In this document: in pieces, positions 36,406-45,162 of the stretch
How the letters are laid out: the number at the start of each line of letters is the position of its first letter
How positions within the stretch are numbered: position 1 is the stretch's first letter
Assembly (NCBI RefSeq): GCF_020707215.1
Contig: NZ_JAJFET010000006.1
Location: 1-64,000, forward strand
Length of the DNA: 64,000 bases
Source of the DNA: Sphingomonas sp. PL-96
GTDB lineage: Bacteria; Pseudomonadota; Alphaproteobacteria; Sphingomonadales; Sphingomonadaceae
Direction: 5' to 3'
Position numbers and translations under genes: made by a program
Notes under the pieces: model-generated
Seen by the model: the letters and a program-made list of their open reading frames with translations, nothing else
Databases searched by the model: none
Told to the model about the DNA's origin: nothing

Positions 36406-37492
36406 CGCCGACCCGCGGATCGATCGGCTCCGGCTGATCCGTTCCGCGAATGTCGGCCCCGTCAGCTATCGCCAGCTGGTCGCGCGCTTCGGCAGCGCCA
36501 CCGCTGCACTGGCCGCACTGCCGCAACTGGCCGCACGGGGCGGCGGACGAGCGCCGGTCATTGCCCCCGAGGATGGCGTGCGGCGCGAGATCGCGCGCAC
36601 CGAGCGGCTGGGTGCGCGCTACCTGTTCCTGGACGATGCCGACTATCCGCCGCTGCTGGCCGAGATCGAGAATGCGCCGCCGGCGCTGATCCTGCGCGGG
36701 AGCGAGGCGCTGGTGGCCCGGTCGTGCGTCGCAATGGTGGGCGCGCGCAATGCCTCTGCCGCCGCCTGCCGCTTCGCGCGCCAGCTGGCGGAGGCGCTGG
36801 CGGGAGAGGGGATCACCGTGGTTTCCGGCCTGGCGCGCGGGATCGACACGGCGGCGCATACGGGGGCGCTTTCCGGCGGCACGGTGGGGGTGATCGCGAG
36901 CGGGATCGACATCGCCTTTCCGCCGGAGAACGCCGCCTTGCAGGAGGCCGTCGCAGAGCGCGGCCTGCTGGTGGCGGAGCAGCCGCCCGGGACCGAGCCG
37001 CGCGCGCGGCACTTTCCGTATCGCAACCGGATCATCGCGGGACTGTCGCTGGGCACCGTGGTCGTGGAGGCGGCGCCGAAGTCCGGTTCGCTGATTACCG
37101 CGCGGCTGGCGGCGGAGGCCGGGCGCGAGGTGATGGCGGTGCCAGGGAGCCCGCTCGACCCGCGGGCGCAGGGGTGCAATCTGCTGATCCGAGAGGGGGC
37201 TACGCTGATCCAGTCGGCGGCCGACGTGGCGGAGATGCTGCGGCCGATCGATCCGCGCAGCGTGCGGTCGCCGGGCGTTCGTTTCGCGACCGAGCCGGTG
37301 GCCGGGGACGCGGGCGAGGCGGAGCGGCGCGCAGTGGTGCGGTTGCTGAGCCCGGTGCCGGTGCCGGTGGACGAACTGGTGCGGCAATCCAGCCTGCCGC
37401 CGGCGGTGGTGCAGACGGTGCTCTTGGAGCTGGAGCTTGCCGGGCGGCTGGAGCGGCACGCGGGGGCACGAGTGAGTCTGCACAGCGCTTGA
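36398..37492 (+). CDS. dprA: DNA-processing protein DprA
   Basis: This protein of about 364 residues loads RecA onto incoming single-stranded DNA in natural transformation. The Rossmann-like core carries CVAMVGARNAS, TVVSGLARGIDTAAH, FPYRNRIIAGLS and the SGSLITARLAAEAGREVMAVPG motif. A small winged-helix DML1-like domain ends the protein (PVDELVRQSSLPPAVVQTVLLELELAGRLER). The chosen start is GTG 36398, preceded by GCAAGG and overlapping plsY by eight bases; an ATG further upstream lies deeper in plsY and is less likely. In a genome with a GTA cluster, DprA may also serve recipient cells, since it is needed for RcGTA DNA uptake in Rhodobacter. Confidence 0.92.
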   Translation: MADADPRIDRLRLIRSANVGPVSYRQLVARFGSATAALAALPQLAARGGGRAPVIAPEDGVRREIARTERLGARYLFLDDADYPPLLAEIENAPPALILRGSEALVARSCVAMVGARNASAAACRFARQLAEALAGEGITVVSGLARGIDTAAHTGALSGGTVGVIASGIDIAFPPENAALQEAVAERGLLVAEQPPGTEPRARHFPYRNRIIAGLSLGTVVVEAAPKSGSLITARLAAEAGREVMAVPGSPLDPRAQGCNLLIREGATLIQSAADVAEMLRPIDPRSVRSPGVRFATEPVAGDAGEAERRAVVRLLSPVPVPVDELVRQSSLPPAVVQTVLLELELAGRLERHAGARVSLHSA

Positions 37493-37540
37493 AGGGGTTG
37501 GGGTAGGTCGGGCAGCTTCGGCAGCCTGGGCTCCCGCCTG

Positions 37541-37565
37541 CGCGTGGCCTTGCACAGGCCACGCG
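37541..37565. terminator. Hairpin between convergent dprA and panC
   Basis: CGCGTGGCCT (37541-37550) and AGGCCACGCG (37556-37565) form a perfect 10-bp stem with a five-base loop. The sequence just before it (GGGCTCCCGCCTGCGCG) resembles the CCTGCGCAGGC repeat family. It probably ends transcription from one or both sides; no T tract is present. Confidence 0.55.
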
Positions 37566-37638
37566 AACGCTCCTCGACTCATCCTGCGGGCGTGCTGGTC
37601 GCCCCCCGCGAGAGGCGGTGCAACGGACGCGCGCGGCC

Positions 37639-38484
37639 TCAGTCGGCCGCGGGCAGCACCGCCACATTGTCGATCAGGCGGGTGTTGCCGATGCGGGCGG
37701 CGGCGAGCAGGCGCATCGGGCGCCCGGGGGCGGGTTCGCCCAGCGTCTCGGCATCGACCAGCGCGACATAGTCCGTCTCGAACCCCGCTTGGGCGAGCAT
37801 GTCGCGGGCCTGGGCCAGCGCCTCGTCGGCGGAGCCTCCCTTTTCCAGCGTGCGGGCGGCGACGCCAAGCGCGCGCGGGAGGCAGACGGCGCGCTGGCGT
37901 TCTTCAGGGTCAAGATAGAGGTTGCGCGACGACAGTGCGAGGCCGTCGTCGTCGCGCTGGGTGGGCACGCCCACCACCTCGATGCCGAGGTCGAGATCGG
38001 TCGCCATGCGGCGGATCACCGCCAGCTGCTGAAAATCCTTTTCGCCGAACAGCGCGACGTCGGGACGGACCTGGCCGAACAGCTTGGCGACGACCGTGGC
38101 GACGCCATCGAAATGACCGGCGCGGTGCGCGCCCTCCAGAATTTCGCTGACGCCGGAGACGGAGACAGTTGTGGCGAAGCCGTCAGGGTACATGACCTCG
38201 ACCGGAGGCATCCACAACACGTCCGCGCCTACCTCCATCAGCATGCGCGAATCCTGCATTTCGCGACGGGGATAGCGGGCGAGATCCTCGTTGGGGCCAA
38301 ACTGCTTGGGGTTCACGAAGATCGACACGACCACGCGGCTGGCGCGGCGCCGCGCGGCGTCGACCAGTGCCATATGGCCTTCATGAAGCGCGCCCATGGT
38401 AGGAACGAGCGCGATGCTTTCCCCTGCGGCGCGGAAGGAAGCCAGCGCGTCGCGGAGCGCGTCGAGCTGACGGATGGTTTGCAC
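37639..38484 (-). CDS. panC: Pantothenate synthetase
   Basis: This 281-residue enzyme joins pantoate and beta-alanine with ATP to form pantothenate. The nucleotide-binding motif is VPTMGALHEGHMALVD, FVNPKQFGPNEDLARYPR follows, and GEKDFQQLAVIRRM and LALSSRNLYL (the KMSKS-like loop) complete the active site. It diverges from mipZ and converges on dprA. Confidence 0.95.
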   Translation of the reverse strand: MQTIRQLDALRDALASFRAAGESIALVPTMGALHEGHMALVDAARRRASRVVVSIFVNPKQFGPNEDLARYPRREMQDSRMLMEVGADVLWMPPVEVMYPDGFATTVSVSGVSEILEGAHRAGHFDGVATVVAKLFGQVRPDVALFGEKDFQQLAVIRRMATDLDLGIEVVGVPTQRDDDGLALSSRNLYLDPEERQRAVCLPRALGVAARTLEKGGSADEALAQARDMLAQAGFETDYVALVDAETLGEPAPGRPMRLLAAARIGNTRLIDNVAVLPAAD

Positions 38485-38594
38485 GGCCCAATAGCCTCCG
38501 GTAAGAATAGGAAGGCGGCCTTCTATGGGGGGGGCGCTGCGGGATCAACACCATGGCACCAGCACCAGGGTACCAACAGGGGACAGAAGGCACC

Positions 38595-39383
38595 TTGAGC
38601 AACGGATTGCACGTCATCGTGTTCGCCAATGAAAAGGGCGGCACGGGCAAGTCGACGACCGCGGTGCATGTGGCGATCGCGCTGGCCGCCAAGGGCGCGC
38701 GGGTGGCGGCGTTCGATCTCGATCATCGCCAGCGCACGCTCGGCCGCTATCTCGACAACCGGGCGGAAACCGCGCGGCGTCAGGGCGGCAGCCTGCCAAT
38801 GCCGGTCCATGCAACCCATGATGGCGAGAGCATGGACTTCTTCACCGAGACGCTGGAGCGCCTATCGGAGGAAGCCGATTATCTGGTGATCGACACGCCG
38901 GGCCGCGACGATCCGTTCGCGCGCATGGCCGTGACCAACGCGGACACGCTGGTCACGCCGATGAACGACAGCTTCGTCGACTTCGACCTGATCGGCCAGG
39001 TCCATCCCGAGACGTTCAAGGTCACTCGGCCGAGCTTCTATTCCGAGCTGATCTGGGAAACCCGCAAGCACCGCGCGCGCGCAGACGGCTCGACCATCGA
39101 CTGGGTCGTGCTGCGCAACCGGCTGCAGCACATCGAGGCGCGCAACATGCGCCGCGTGTCGGAAGCGATCGAGCAGTTGTCGAAGCGCGTCGGCTTTCGC
39201 GTGATTCCGGGACTGTCGGAGCGCGTGATCTATCGCGAGCTGTTCCCCAAGGGGCTGACCATGCTCGACAGCCGCGAGTTCGGCGCGATGGGACTGAGCC
39301 ATGTCGCGGCACGCCAGGAACTGCGCGAGATGATGGCCGGGCTGGCGCTGCCGGACCCGGTTGTCCCGTCCGCCGCGGCGTGA
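38595..39383 (+). CDS. mipZ: Division-plane positioning ATPase MipZ
   Basis: This ParA-like ATPase of about 262 residues closely follows Caulobacter MipZ, which forms a gradient from the ParB-bound pole and blocks FtsZ assembly away from midcell. The Walker A motif is ANEKGGTGKSTTA, followed by FDLDHRQRTLGRYLDNR, LVIDTPGRDD, VVTPMNDSFVDFD-like TPMNDSFVDFDLIGQ, DWVVLRNRL and ERVIYRELFPKGLTMLD, all shared with MipZ rather than generic ParA. The TTG at 38595 has AGAAGG five bases upstream and fits the family's N terminus; ATG 38553 is an alternative. A J-domain gene overlaps its stop. Confidence 0.9.
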   Translation: MSNGLHVIVFANEKGGTGKSTTAVHVAIALAAKGARVAAFDLDHRQRTLGRYLDNRAETARRQGGSLPMPVHATHDGESMDFFTETLERLSEEADYLVIDTPGRDDPFARMAVTNADTLVTPMNDSFVDFDLIGQVHPETFKVTRPSFYSELIWETRKHRARADGSTIDWVVLRNRLQHIEARNMRRVSEAIEQLSKRVGFRVIPGLSERVIYRELFPKGLTMLDSREFGAMGLSHVAARQELREMMAGLALPDPVVPSAAA

Positions 39384-39637
39384 TGCTGAAACTCCTGTTC
39401 GTGGCAGCCGTGCTGGTGGCGCTGTGGCTCTACCTGCGGCCGCGCAAGCCCCGGCTGAAGGACGAGGCCGAGGCGCGGCAGGTGCTGGGCGTGGGGCCGG
39501 ATGCGGACGAGGCGACGATCCGTGCCGCGCACCGCCGGCTGATCGGCGCCGTCCACCCGGACCGCGGGGGATCGGCGGATCTGACGCAGCGGGTGAACGC
39601 CGCGCGCGACGTGCTGCTCGGCCGGCTGCGACATTGA
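39383..39637 (+). CDS. Membrane-anchored J-domain protein
   Basis: This protein of 84 residues has one N-terminal membrane helix (LLFVAAVLVALWLYL) and a truncated J domain with the HPD tripeptide (IGAVHPDRGGS). That layout resembles TIM14-like proteins, which recruit and stimulate DnaK at a membrane. The start codon (ATG 39383, or GTG 39380) overlaps the mipZ stop, so the two are translationally coupled. Which DnaK task it serves is unknown. Confidence 0.82.
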   Translation: MLKLLFVAAVLVALWLYLRPRKPRLKDEAEARQVLGVGPDADEATIRAAHRRLIGAVHPDRGGSADLTQRVNAARDVLLGRLRH

Positions 39638-39687
39638 ACTTTCCGGCGCGTCGGGCGATCTGAGGCGACAGTTTCAGGGAGAATTTC

Positions 39688-41070
39688 ATGAGCCACGTCT
39701 TCGACCCCACCTCGCTGCGCGAATATGACATCCGGGGGGTGGTCGGCAAAACGCTGGGCGTGGCGGATGCGACCGCGATCGGACGCGGTTTCGGCACGCT
39801 GGTGCGGCGTGCGGGCGGCACGCGCGTGGCGGTGGGGCGTGACGGTCGCGTGTCGTCGGTCGAGCTGGAAGCGGCGCTGGTCGCGGGCCTGACCGCAAGC
39901 GGCGTGGACGTGGTGCGCATCGGCCTGGGGCCGACGCCGATGCTCTATTATGCCGAAGCGACGCTGGAGGTCGACGGCGGCATCATGATCACCGGCAGCC
40001 ACAATCCGGCCGATTACAACGGCTTCAAGATGGTGCTGCAGCACAAGCCCTTTTTCGGCGACGACATCCAGAAGCTGGGCACGATGGCGGCCAATGCCGA
40101 CTGGGACGAGGGCGAAGGCACCGTCAGCGACTATGACATCGAGGAGACCTATGTCGGCCGGCTGATGGCGGGCTACGCCGGCGGATCGTACCGGATCGGC
40201 TGGGACGCGGGCAATGGTTCGGCAGGACCGGTGATCGAGAAGCTCACCAAGCTGCTGCCGGGCGAGCACCACCTGCTGTTCACGGACGTGGACGGCAGCT
40301 TCCCGAACCACCATCCGGACCCGACCGAGGAAAAGAACCTGTCGGCGTTGAAGCAGTTGGTGTCGGACAAGAACCTCGACTTCGGGCTGGCGTTCGACGG
40401 CGACGGCGACCGCATCGGCGCGATCGACGGCACCGGGCGGGTGGTCTGGGGCGACCAGCTGCTGTCGATCCTGGCGGAGCCTGTGCTGAAGGAATTGCCG
40501 GGCGCGACCATCATTGCGGACGTGAAGGCAAGCCAGGCGTTGTACGATCGCGTGGCCGAGCTGGGTGGCGAGCCGCTGATGTGGAAGACCGGCCACAGCC
40601 TCATCAAGACCAAAATGAAGGAAACCGGCTCCCCGCTTGCGGGCGAGATGTCGGGGCACATCTTTTTCGCGCACGACTATTACGGCTTCGACGACGCGCC
40701 CTATGCGGCGGTGCGGCTGATCCGCGCGGTGCACATGATCGGCAAGTCGATGACCGAGCTGCGATCGGCGATGCCGAACATGATCAACACGCCCGAGATG
40801 CGCTTCCAGGTCGACGAAAGCCGCAAGTTCGCGGTGATCGACGAGGTTCTGGAGCGGCTGGAGACGGCAGGCGCCGACGTCAACCGCACCGATGGCGCGC
40901 GCGTCACCACGTCCGACGGCTGGTGGCTGCTGCGCGCGTCCAACACGCAGGACGTGCTGGTCGCCCGCGCAGAAGCGCGGAGCGAAGCGGGGCTGGCCCT
41001 GCTGATGGCGCAGATCGACGAGCAGCTGCGGTTGAGCGGGCTGGAGCGGGGTCCGCAGGCGGGGCACTGA
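39688..41070 (+). CDS. Phosphomannomutase/phosphoglucomutase
   Basis: This 460-residue alpha-D-phosphohexomutase interconverts hexose 1- and 6-phosphates for polysaccharide and nucleotide-sugar synthesis; in sphingomonads such enzymes (PgmG) feed gellan-type polymers. The phosphoserine is Ser104 in [14 protein letters not shown], the magnesium loop is [13 protein letters not shown], and the sugar-binding motif is GEMSGHIFF. All four domains are present. AGGGAGA precedes ATG 39688. Confidence 0.93.
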   Translation: MSHVFDPTSLREYDIRGVVGKTLGVADATAIGRGFGTLVRRAGGTRVAVGRDGRVSSVELEAALVAGLTASGVDVVRIGLGPTPMLYYAEATLEVDGGIMITGSHNPADYNGFKMVLQHKPFFGDDIQKLGTMAANADWDEGEGTVSDYDIEETYVGRLMAGYAGGSYRIGWDAGNGSAGPVIEKLTKLLPGEHHLLFTDVDGSFPNHHPDPTEEKNLSALKQLVSDKNLDFGLAFDGDGDRIGAIDGTGRVVWGDQLLSILAEPVLKELPGATIIADVKASQALYDRVAELGGEPLMWKTGHSLIKTKMKETGSPLAGEMSGHIFFAHDYYGFDDAPYAAVRLIRAVHMIGKSMTELRSAMPNMINTPEMRFQVDESRKFAVIDEVLERLETAGADVNRTDGARVTTSDGWWLLRASNTQDVLVARAEARSEAGLALLMAQIDEQLRLSGLERGPQAGH

Positions 41071-41128
41071 TCGGACAAGCGGCGCGCGGGGCTGGCAATC
41101 CGCGCGCCGCTGCCCCATTTCGTAGCCC

Positions 41129-41884
41129 ATGGCTTCCCCCCAGATTATTCGCGTCGTCGACCTCGAGACCACCGGCAATGCGCCGCCCGCCCATGGCGTG
41201 TGCGAGATCGGCTGGCAGGATGTGGCGCTGGGCAAGGATGGGCGCTGGGAATTGCTCGGCGAGGGCGGTTCGCAGCTGGTGAACCCCGGCCGGATGATCC
41301 CGCCGGTGACTCAGGCGATCCACCACATCCTGGACGAGCAGGTCGCCGACGCGCCCTTCTGGCATGATGTCGCGCGGCGGGTGCTGGATCCCTATCCGCG
41401 CCGGATCGCGCTGGCTGCGCACCGGGCCGATTTCGAGCAGAAGTTCTGCACTGCGCCGCTGACCCATGGTGCCGACTGGATCTGTACCTGGAAATGCGCG
41501 CTTCGGCTGTGGCCGGACTCGCCGGGCTTTTCGAACCAGATGCTGCGCTACTGGCGGCGACCGCATGGGATGGAGCATGAGCGCGGGTTGCCGGCGCATC
41601 GCGCGTTCCCGGACGCCTATGTCACCGCGTTTCACCTGCGCGACATGCTGAACGAGGCGAGCATCGCGCAGCTGATCGAATGGTCGAACCTGCCGGGCCT
41701 GTTGCCGCGGGTGCGCTATGGCCCGGATCGCGGGCGCGAGTGGACCGAGATCGACGACGATTCGCTCGACGGCTTCCTGTCGGATCGCGATGAGGACGTG
41801 CGCTATACGGCCGAGCAGGAGCTGGCACGACGGCAGGGCGGCGGCGCGGTCGGGCGCACGCGCGAGGACTGGTTGCTGCTGTAG
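41129..41884 (+). CDS. DEDDh-type 3'-5' exonuclease (ExoX/DnaQ-like)
   Basis: This 251-residue protein has an N-terminal exonuclease domain with the Exo I motif RVVDLETTG, an Exo II region around LAAHRADFEQ and the Exo III histidine and aspartate in LPAHRAFPDAYVTAF. The C-terminal part, about 80 residues, contains GREWTEIDDDSLDGFL and DVRYTAEQELARR, seen in exodeoxyribonuclease X-like proteins. It may act in DNA repair; the exact substrate is unknown. It converges on the DUF1440 gene. Confidence 0.85.
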   Translation: MASPQIIRVVDLETTGNAPPAHGVCEIGWQDVALGKDGRWELLGEGGSQLVNPGRMIPPVTQAIHHILDEQVADAPFWHDVARRVLDPYPRRIALAAHRADFEQKFCTAPLTHGADWICTWKCALRLWPDSPGFSNQMLRYWRRPHGMEHERGLPAHRAFPDAYVTAFHLRDMLNEASIAQLIEWSNLPGLLPRVRYGPDRGREWTEIDDDSLDGFLSDRDEDVRYTAEQELARRQGGGAVGRTREDWLLL

Positions 41885-41950
41885 GCCTTCGTCGGCTGGG
41901 TGATGAGAGTCGCCGTGTTCCCCGAGCGGGCCGAATCCGCCGAGATAGGG

Positions 41951-42436
41951 TCAGCGCCGGCCGGCTAGCAGGGTGCGGGCGCCTTCCAGGGCGATGCCAT
42001 AGACCATGTGCGAGGCGAGGCCGTAGCCGTGGCTGGCAAGCGAGGCTTGCCAGGGTGCGGCGCCGAGGCCGGCGACGGGAACGGCGGTTTCGTCCAGCAC
42101 CATCGACGTGACGAGGCCATAGGCGCCGCCGAAGCCGCGGCGGGTGGCGGGCTGATATTCGGCAAGCACGCCATAGGCGCCGCCAAGTGCTGCACCGACG
42201 AGGAAATGGACCGCCTGGCCCGCGGCGGCGCGGTGCGGCTCGGCGATCGGCTTGCCGGTTGCGGCTTCGCTGACGCGATCGGCGGCTTTCACGGTCGCCG
42301 GGTCCTCGTCGCTGCCGTCTGCGGGGACGAAGCGGGCGGCTGCCGACTGGAACGCGGCCATGGCAGCCGAGGCCACGACACCCGCGGCGATGCCGGCGAA
42401 CAGGCCCAGGAGCGGCCGGGGAGCGGTTCGGGCCAT
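41951..42436 (-). CDS. DUF1440 / YagU-family inner-membrane protein
   Basis: This 161-residue protein has three or so hydrophobic segments (LLGLFAGIAAGVVASAAMAAF, VHFLVGAALGGAYGVLAEY, SHMVYGIALEGARTLL). The family includes E. coli YagU, loosely linked to acid resistance; its function is not defined. It lies just downstream of the TraB/GumN gene on the same strand and may share its transcript. Confidence 0.78.
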   Translation of the reverse strand: MARTAPRPLLGLFAGIAAGVVASAAMAAFQSAAARFVPADGSDEDPATVKAADRVSEAATGKPIAEPHRAAAGQAVHFLVGAALGGAYGVLAEYQPATRRGFGGAYGLVTSMVLDETAVPVAGLGAAPWQASLASHGYGLASHMVYGIALEGARTLLAGRR

Positions 42437-42500
42437 GCGACGTCCTTTTCTGATGGTCCGCCGAGAACGAGCGTTGGCGCCAACCGCTCCCGCGCGTGGA

Positions 42501-43418
42501 TCAATAGTGGATGCGTTCCGCTTTCAGATGATGCGTGGCGAGCTGCGCCTGGACGCTGTCCTTGCCCGCGAGGTGTCCGGCGCCGACCGCCACGAAGACG
42601 GTGCCCGGCTTCTTCATGCGATCGGCGATCCATTGTGCCCAGCGGACGTTGCGGTCGAGCAGCAGGACCTTGGCAATTTCCGGGGTGGCGTCGAGGCCCT
42701 CGTTCATCGTCTCGGCAAGACCGTCGGTGTCACCAGCGGACCATTGCGCCACCATCTTGTCGATCTCCTTTTCGGAGTCCGGCAGCTGCTTCAGCGTGTC
42801 GGCGAGGAAGGCGATCTGCGACTTTTCCGACAGGCTGTCGAAATAGCCGAACTGCTGTTCCAGCGTTTCGAGGCCGATCACGGGCTTTTTGCCCTGTTTG
42901 GTGGCGGCGGTGAGCGCCTGTTCGGTGCCGGCATTGGGATCATAGCCGGCCTTGACGAGCTTGAGCACCGACAGGTTGGTGGCGGCGAACCACGGATCGA
43001 AGCGGTCGAAGCTGGCGGCGGGGACACCCAGGTCGGCGAGCGCGGCCAGATAGGCCTTGCGTGTGTCAGGGGGGAGCTTTTCCGACAGGCTGGGGCCGGT
43101 CGGGTTCACCGCCGTGGCCACCAGCACCTTTTGCACGGTTTCCGGGTCGGGGAGCACAAGTTCCTGCACCAGCTCGTCGCTCTTGTCGAAGGCGGTCCTC
43201 ACCGCTTCGTCGAACCAGCTGAGGCCGGGCTTCAGCAGATGAATGGTGCCGAACAGATAGATGGTGGTGTCGGCGTCCTTGACCACCCACAACGCGGGAT
43301 CCGCATCGACCGTCTTTGCGGGCGCAGGCGCCGGAGCCGCCGCCTGTTGGGCGGACAGCGGCATCGTCCAGGCGGCGAACGCGAACAGACCGGCGGTGCG
43401 CAGCAGGGTCTTGATCAT
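42501..43418 (-). CDS. TraB/GumN family protein
   Basis: This 305-residue protein has a signal peptide (MIKTLLRTAGLFAFAAWTMPLSAQQ) and the TraB/GumN core: TIYLFGTIHLLKPGLSWFDEAV near the start, KPVIGLETLEQQFGYFDSLS in the middle and FVAVGAGHLAGKDSVQAQL near the end. The conserved GxxH and glutamate pairs suggest a metal-dependent peptidase-like fold related to TIKI. The biological role in bacteria is not settled. Confidence 0.88.
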   Translation of the reverse strand: MIKTLLRTAGLFAFAAWTMPLSAQQAAAPAPAPAKTVDADPALWVVKDADTTIYLFGTIHLLKPGLSWFDEAVRTAFDKSDELVQELVLPDPETVQKVLVATAVNPTGPSLSEKLPPDTRKAYLAALADLGVPAASFDRFDPWFAATNLSVLKLVKAGYDPNAGTEQALTAATKQGKKPVIGLETLEQQFGYFDSLSEKSQIAFLADTLKQLPDSEKEIDKMVAQWSAGDTDGLAETMNEGLDATPEIAKVLLLDRNVRWAQWIADRMKKPGTVFVAVGAGHLAGKDSVQAQLATHHLKAERIHY

Positions 43419-43472
43419 CCGGTTTCCTATGGTTTGAACAGGGTGGTGTTGCGCCCGAGCGGGCCTTGCGTG

Positions 43473-44468
43473 TCAAGCGTCGGCGGCTTGCCCGGTTCCG
43501 GCATAGCGGCGCGCGATGACGGCGCAGGCGAGCAGCTGAAGCTGGTGAAAGAGCATCACCGGCAGGATCAGTGCGCCGACCTGTGCGGCCGGGAACAGGA
43601 CGCCGGCCATCGGGACGCCCGAGGCCAGGCTCTTCTTCGAGCCGCAGAACACGATCGCGATCTCGTCCTCACGCGAGAAGCCGAACCGGCGGGCGAGGGT
43701 GCGGGTGGCGACCAGAACGACGCCAAGCAGGACGCAGCAGACCGCGATCACCAGCACGAGCTGCCATGCGGGAACGCGGTGCCACAGCCCCTCGATCACC
43801 GCGGCGCTGAACGCGGTGTAGACGACGAGCAGGATGGAGCCGCGATCGACGATGGAGACCAGCGGCTTGTGGCGGCCAATGAAGCCGCCGACCAGCGGCC
43901 GGGCGAGATGGCCGACCACAAAGGGCAGCAGCAGCTGAAGCGCGATTTCCTCCATCGCCGCCAGCGAGTCGCCGCCGCTGCCGGACACGCCCATCAGCAG
44001 CGCGACGAGCATCGGCGTGAGAAAGATGCCGGCGATGTTGGAGAGCGAGGCGCTGCACACGGCCGCGGGGACGTTGCCGCGCGCGATCGCGGTAAAGGCG
44101 ATCGAGGATTGGACGGTGGAGGGCAGCAGGGTGAGGAACAAGAGCCCCTGTGCCAGCGCCGGCGACAGGAACCAGGAGGTGCCCTGCTCCAGCCCGACGC
44201 CGAGAAGCGGGAACAGGACAAAGGTGCTGGCGAACACCAACAGGTGCAGACGCCAGGCGGTGAGCCCGGAGACGATCGCTTCGCGCGAGAGCTTGGCACC
44301 GTGGAGGAAGAACAGCAGCGCGATCGCCGCCTGGGTGACGACCGCGAGGACGTCGGCGACTTGCCCGCGGCAGGGGAGGAGCGAGGCCAGCAGGACGGTG
44401 CCGACCAACAACATGCTGTACCCGTCGATCGTGGCGGTGAGTCGGCGAAGCTTGGGGAAGGACGTCAT
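43473..44468 (-). CDS. Bile acid:sodium symporter-type transporter (SBF-like, PF13593)
   Basis: This 331-residue membrane protein has about ten hydrophobic helices. The motifs LLFFLHGAKLSREAI, TLLPSTVQSSIAFTAIARGN and CGSKKSLASGVPMAGVLF are characteristic of the SBF-like branch of the BART superfamily. The substrate is unknown; organic acids are possible. ATG 44468 follows GGGGAA, and the open frame upstream is discarded. It diverges from the GTA-like cluster, with about 200 bases of shared upstream region. Confidence 0.88.
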   Translation of the reverse strand: MTSFPKLRRLTATIDGYSMLLVGTVLLASLLPCRGQVADVLAVVTQAAIALLFFLHGAKLSREAIVSGLTAWRLHLLVFASTFVLFPLLGVGLEQGTSWFLSPALAQGLLFLTLLPSTVQSSIAFTAIARGNVPAAVCSASLSNIAGIFLTPMLVALLMGVSGSGGDSLAAMEEIALQLLLPFVVGHLARPLVGGFIGRHKPLVSIVDRGSILLVVYTAFSAAVIEGLWHRVPAWQLVLVIAVCCVLLGVVLVATRTLARRFGFSREDEIAIVFCGSKKSLASGVPMAGVLFPAAQVGALILPVMLFHQLQLLACAVIARRYAGTGQAADA

Positions 44469-44670
44469 GTTGTTCCCCGTACCGGAGGCGGCAGCAGCAT
44501 CCGAGGGCTTATTGCGCAACGCTTTTGTCGAAGCCGGCCGACGAACCAAACAGGTACAAAGTGCTTGACATCGTCACGCTTATGTGGAACAAGACAGGAA
44601 CGCTGAGGAATTGCGGGCGGGGCTGGAGCCGGGGGGCTGCGGCCCCGCTTACGCATCTGGGGGATGGGCG

Positions 44671-45162
44671 ATGGGACAGGGGATTGCGACCCGTTCGAAG
44701 GCCGCGGCATCCAGGGGCAGGGCGCTGAGCCGGAAGGCGCGCAACGGCTTTCTCGATCACCTGGCGGCAACCGGCAGTGTCGATGCGGCAGCCGATGCGG
44801 TCGAGATCGCGCCGCTCCAGGCCTATGCCGCATGCCGCACCGACACGGCGTTCGCAGAGGCTTGGCGCGCGGCGCTGCGGGTCGGCTATGACCGGCTGGA
44901 GGCGATGCTGATCGAGCGGACCGGGGCGGTGCTTGCCGGTGAGGCGAGTGGGCCGCTGGAGACGCCGGACGTGCTGTTCGCGTTGCGGCTGATCGAGCGG
45001 CAGCGCGAGGCGGAGGGCTCGCCTGGCAAGCGGGCCAGGGCGGGCGCGGATGCAGCCGACAAGACCGATGCCGCAATCCTCAAGCGGCTGGCGATGCTGA
45101 GCAAGCGCCATGCGATCGAGGAGGCGCGGGCGCGGCGGGCGCAGGAGGGGGGCGATCCATGA
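44671..45162 (+). CDS. Putative small terminase subunit (GTA g1-like)
   Basis: This 163-residue protein opens the cluster. A helix-turn-helix-like segment, RNGFLDHLAATGSVDAAADAV, is followed by a helical middle and a charged C terminus ending RRAQEGGDP. Position directly before the large terminase, overlapping it by four bases, and the DNA-binding-like start support a small terminase role, which in GTAs no longer recognises a specific pac site. The ATG at 44671 is preferred over a GTG at 44584 because the sequence before it is unconserved. Confidence 0.72.
   Translation: MGQGIATRSKAAASRGRALSRKARNGFLDHLAATGSVDAAADAVEIAPLQAYAACRTDTAFAEAWRAALRVGYDRLEAMLIERTGAVLAGEASGPLETPDVLFALRLIERQREAEGSPGKRARAGADAADKTDAAILKRLAMLSKRHAIEEARARRAQEGGDP

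Noticed and set aside
44525..44728. Short plus-strand frame beginning MSKPADEPNRYKVLDIVTL before the terminase gene
   Set aside because: The first 25 residues look protein-like, but the rest is low-complexity and runs out of frame into the terminase gene. It could be a remnant, but no family can be named.
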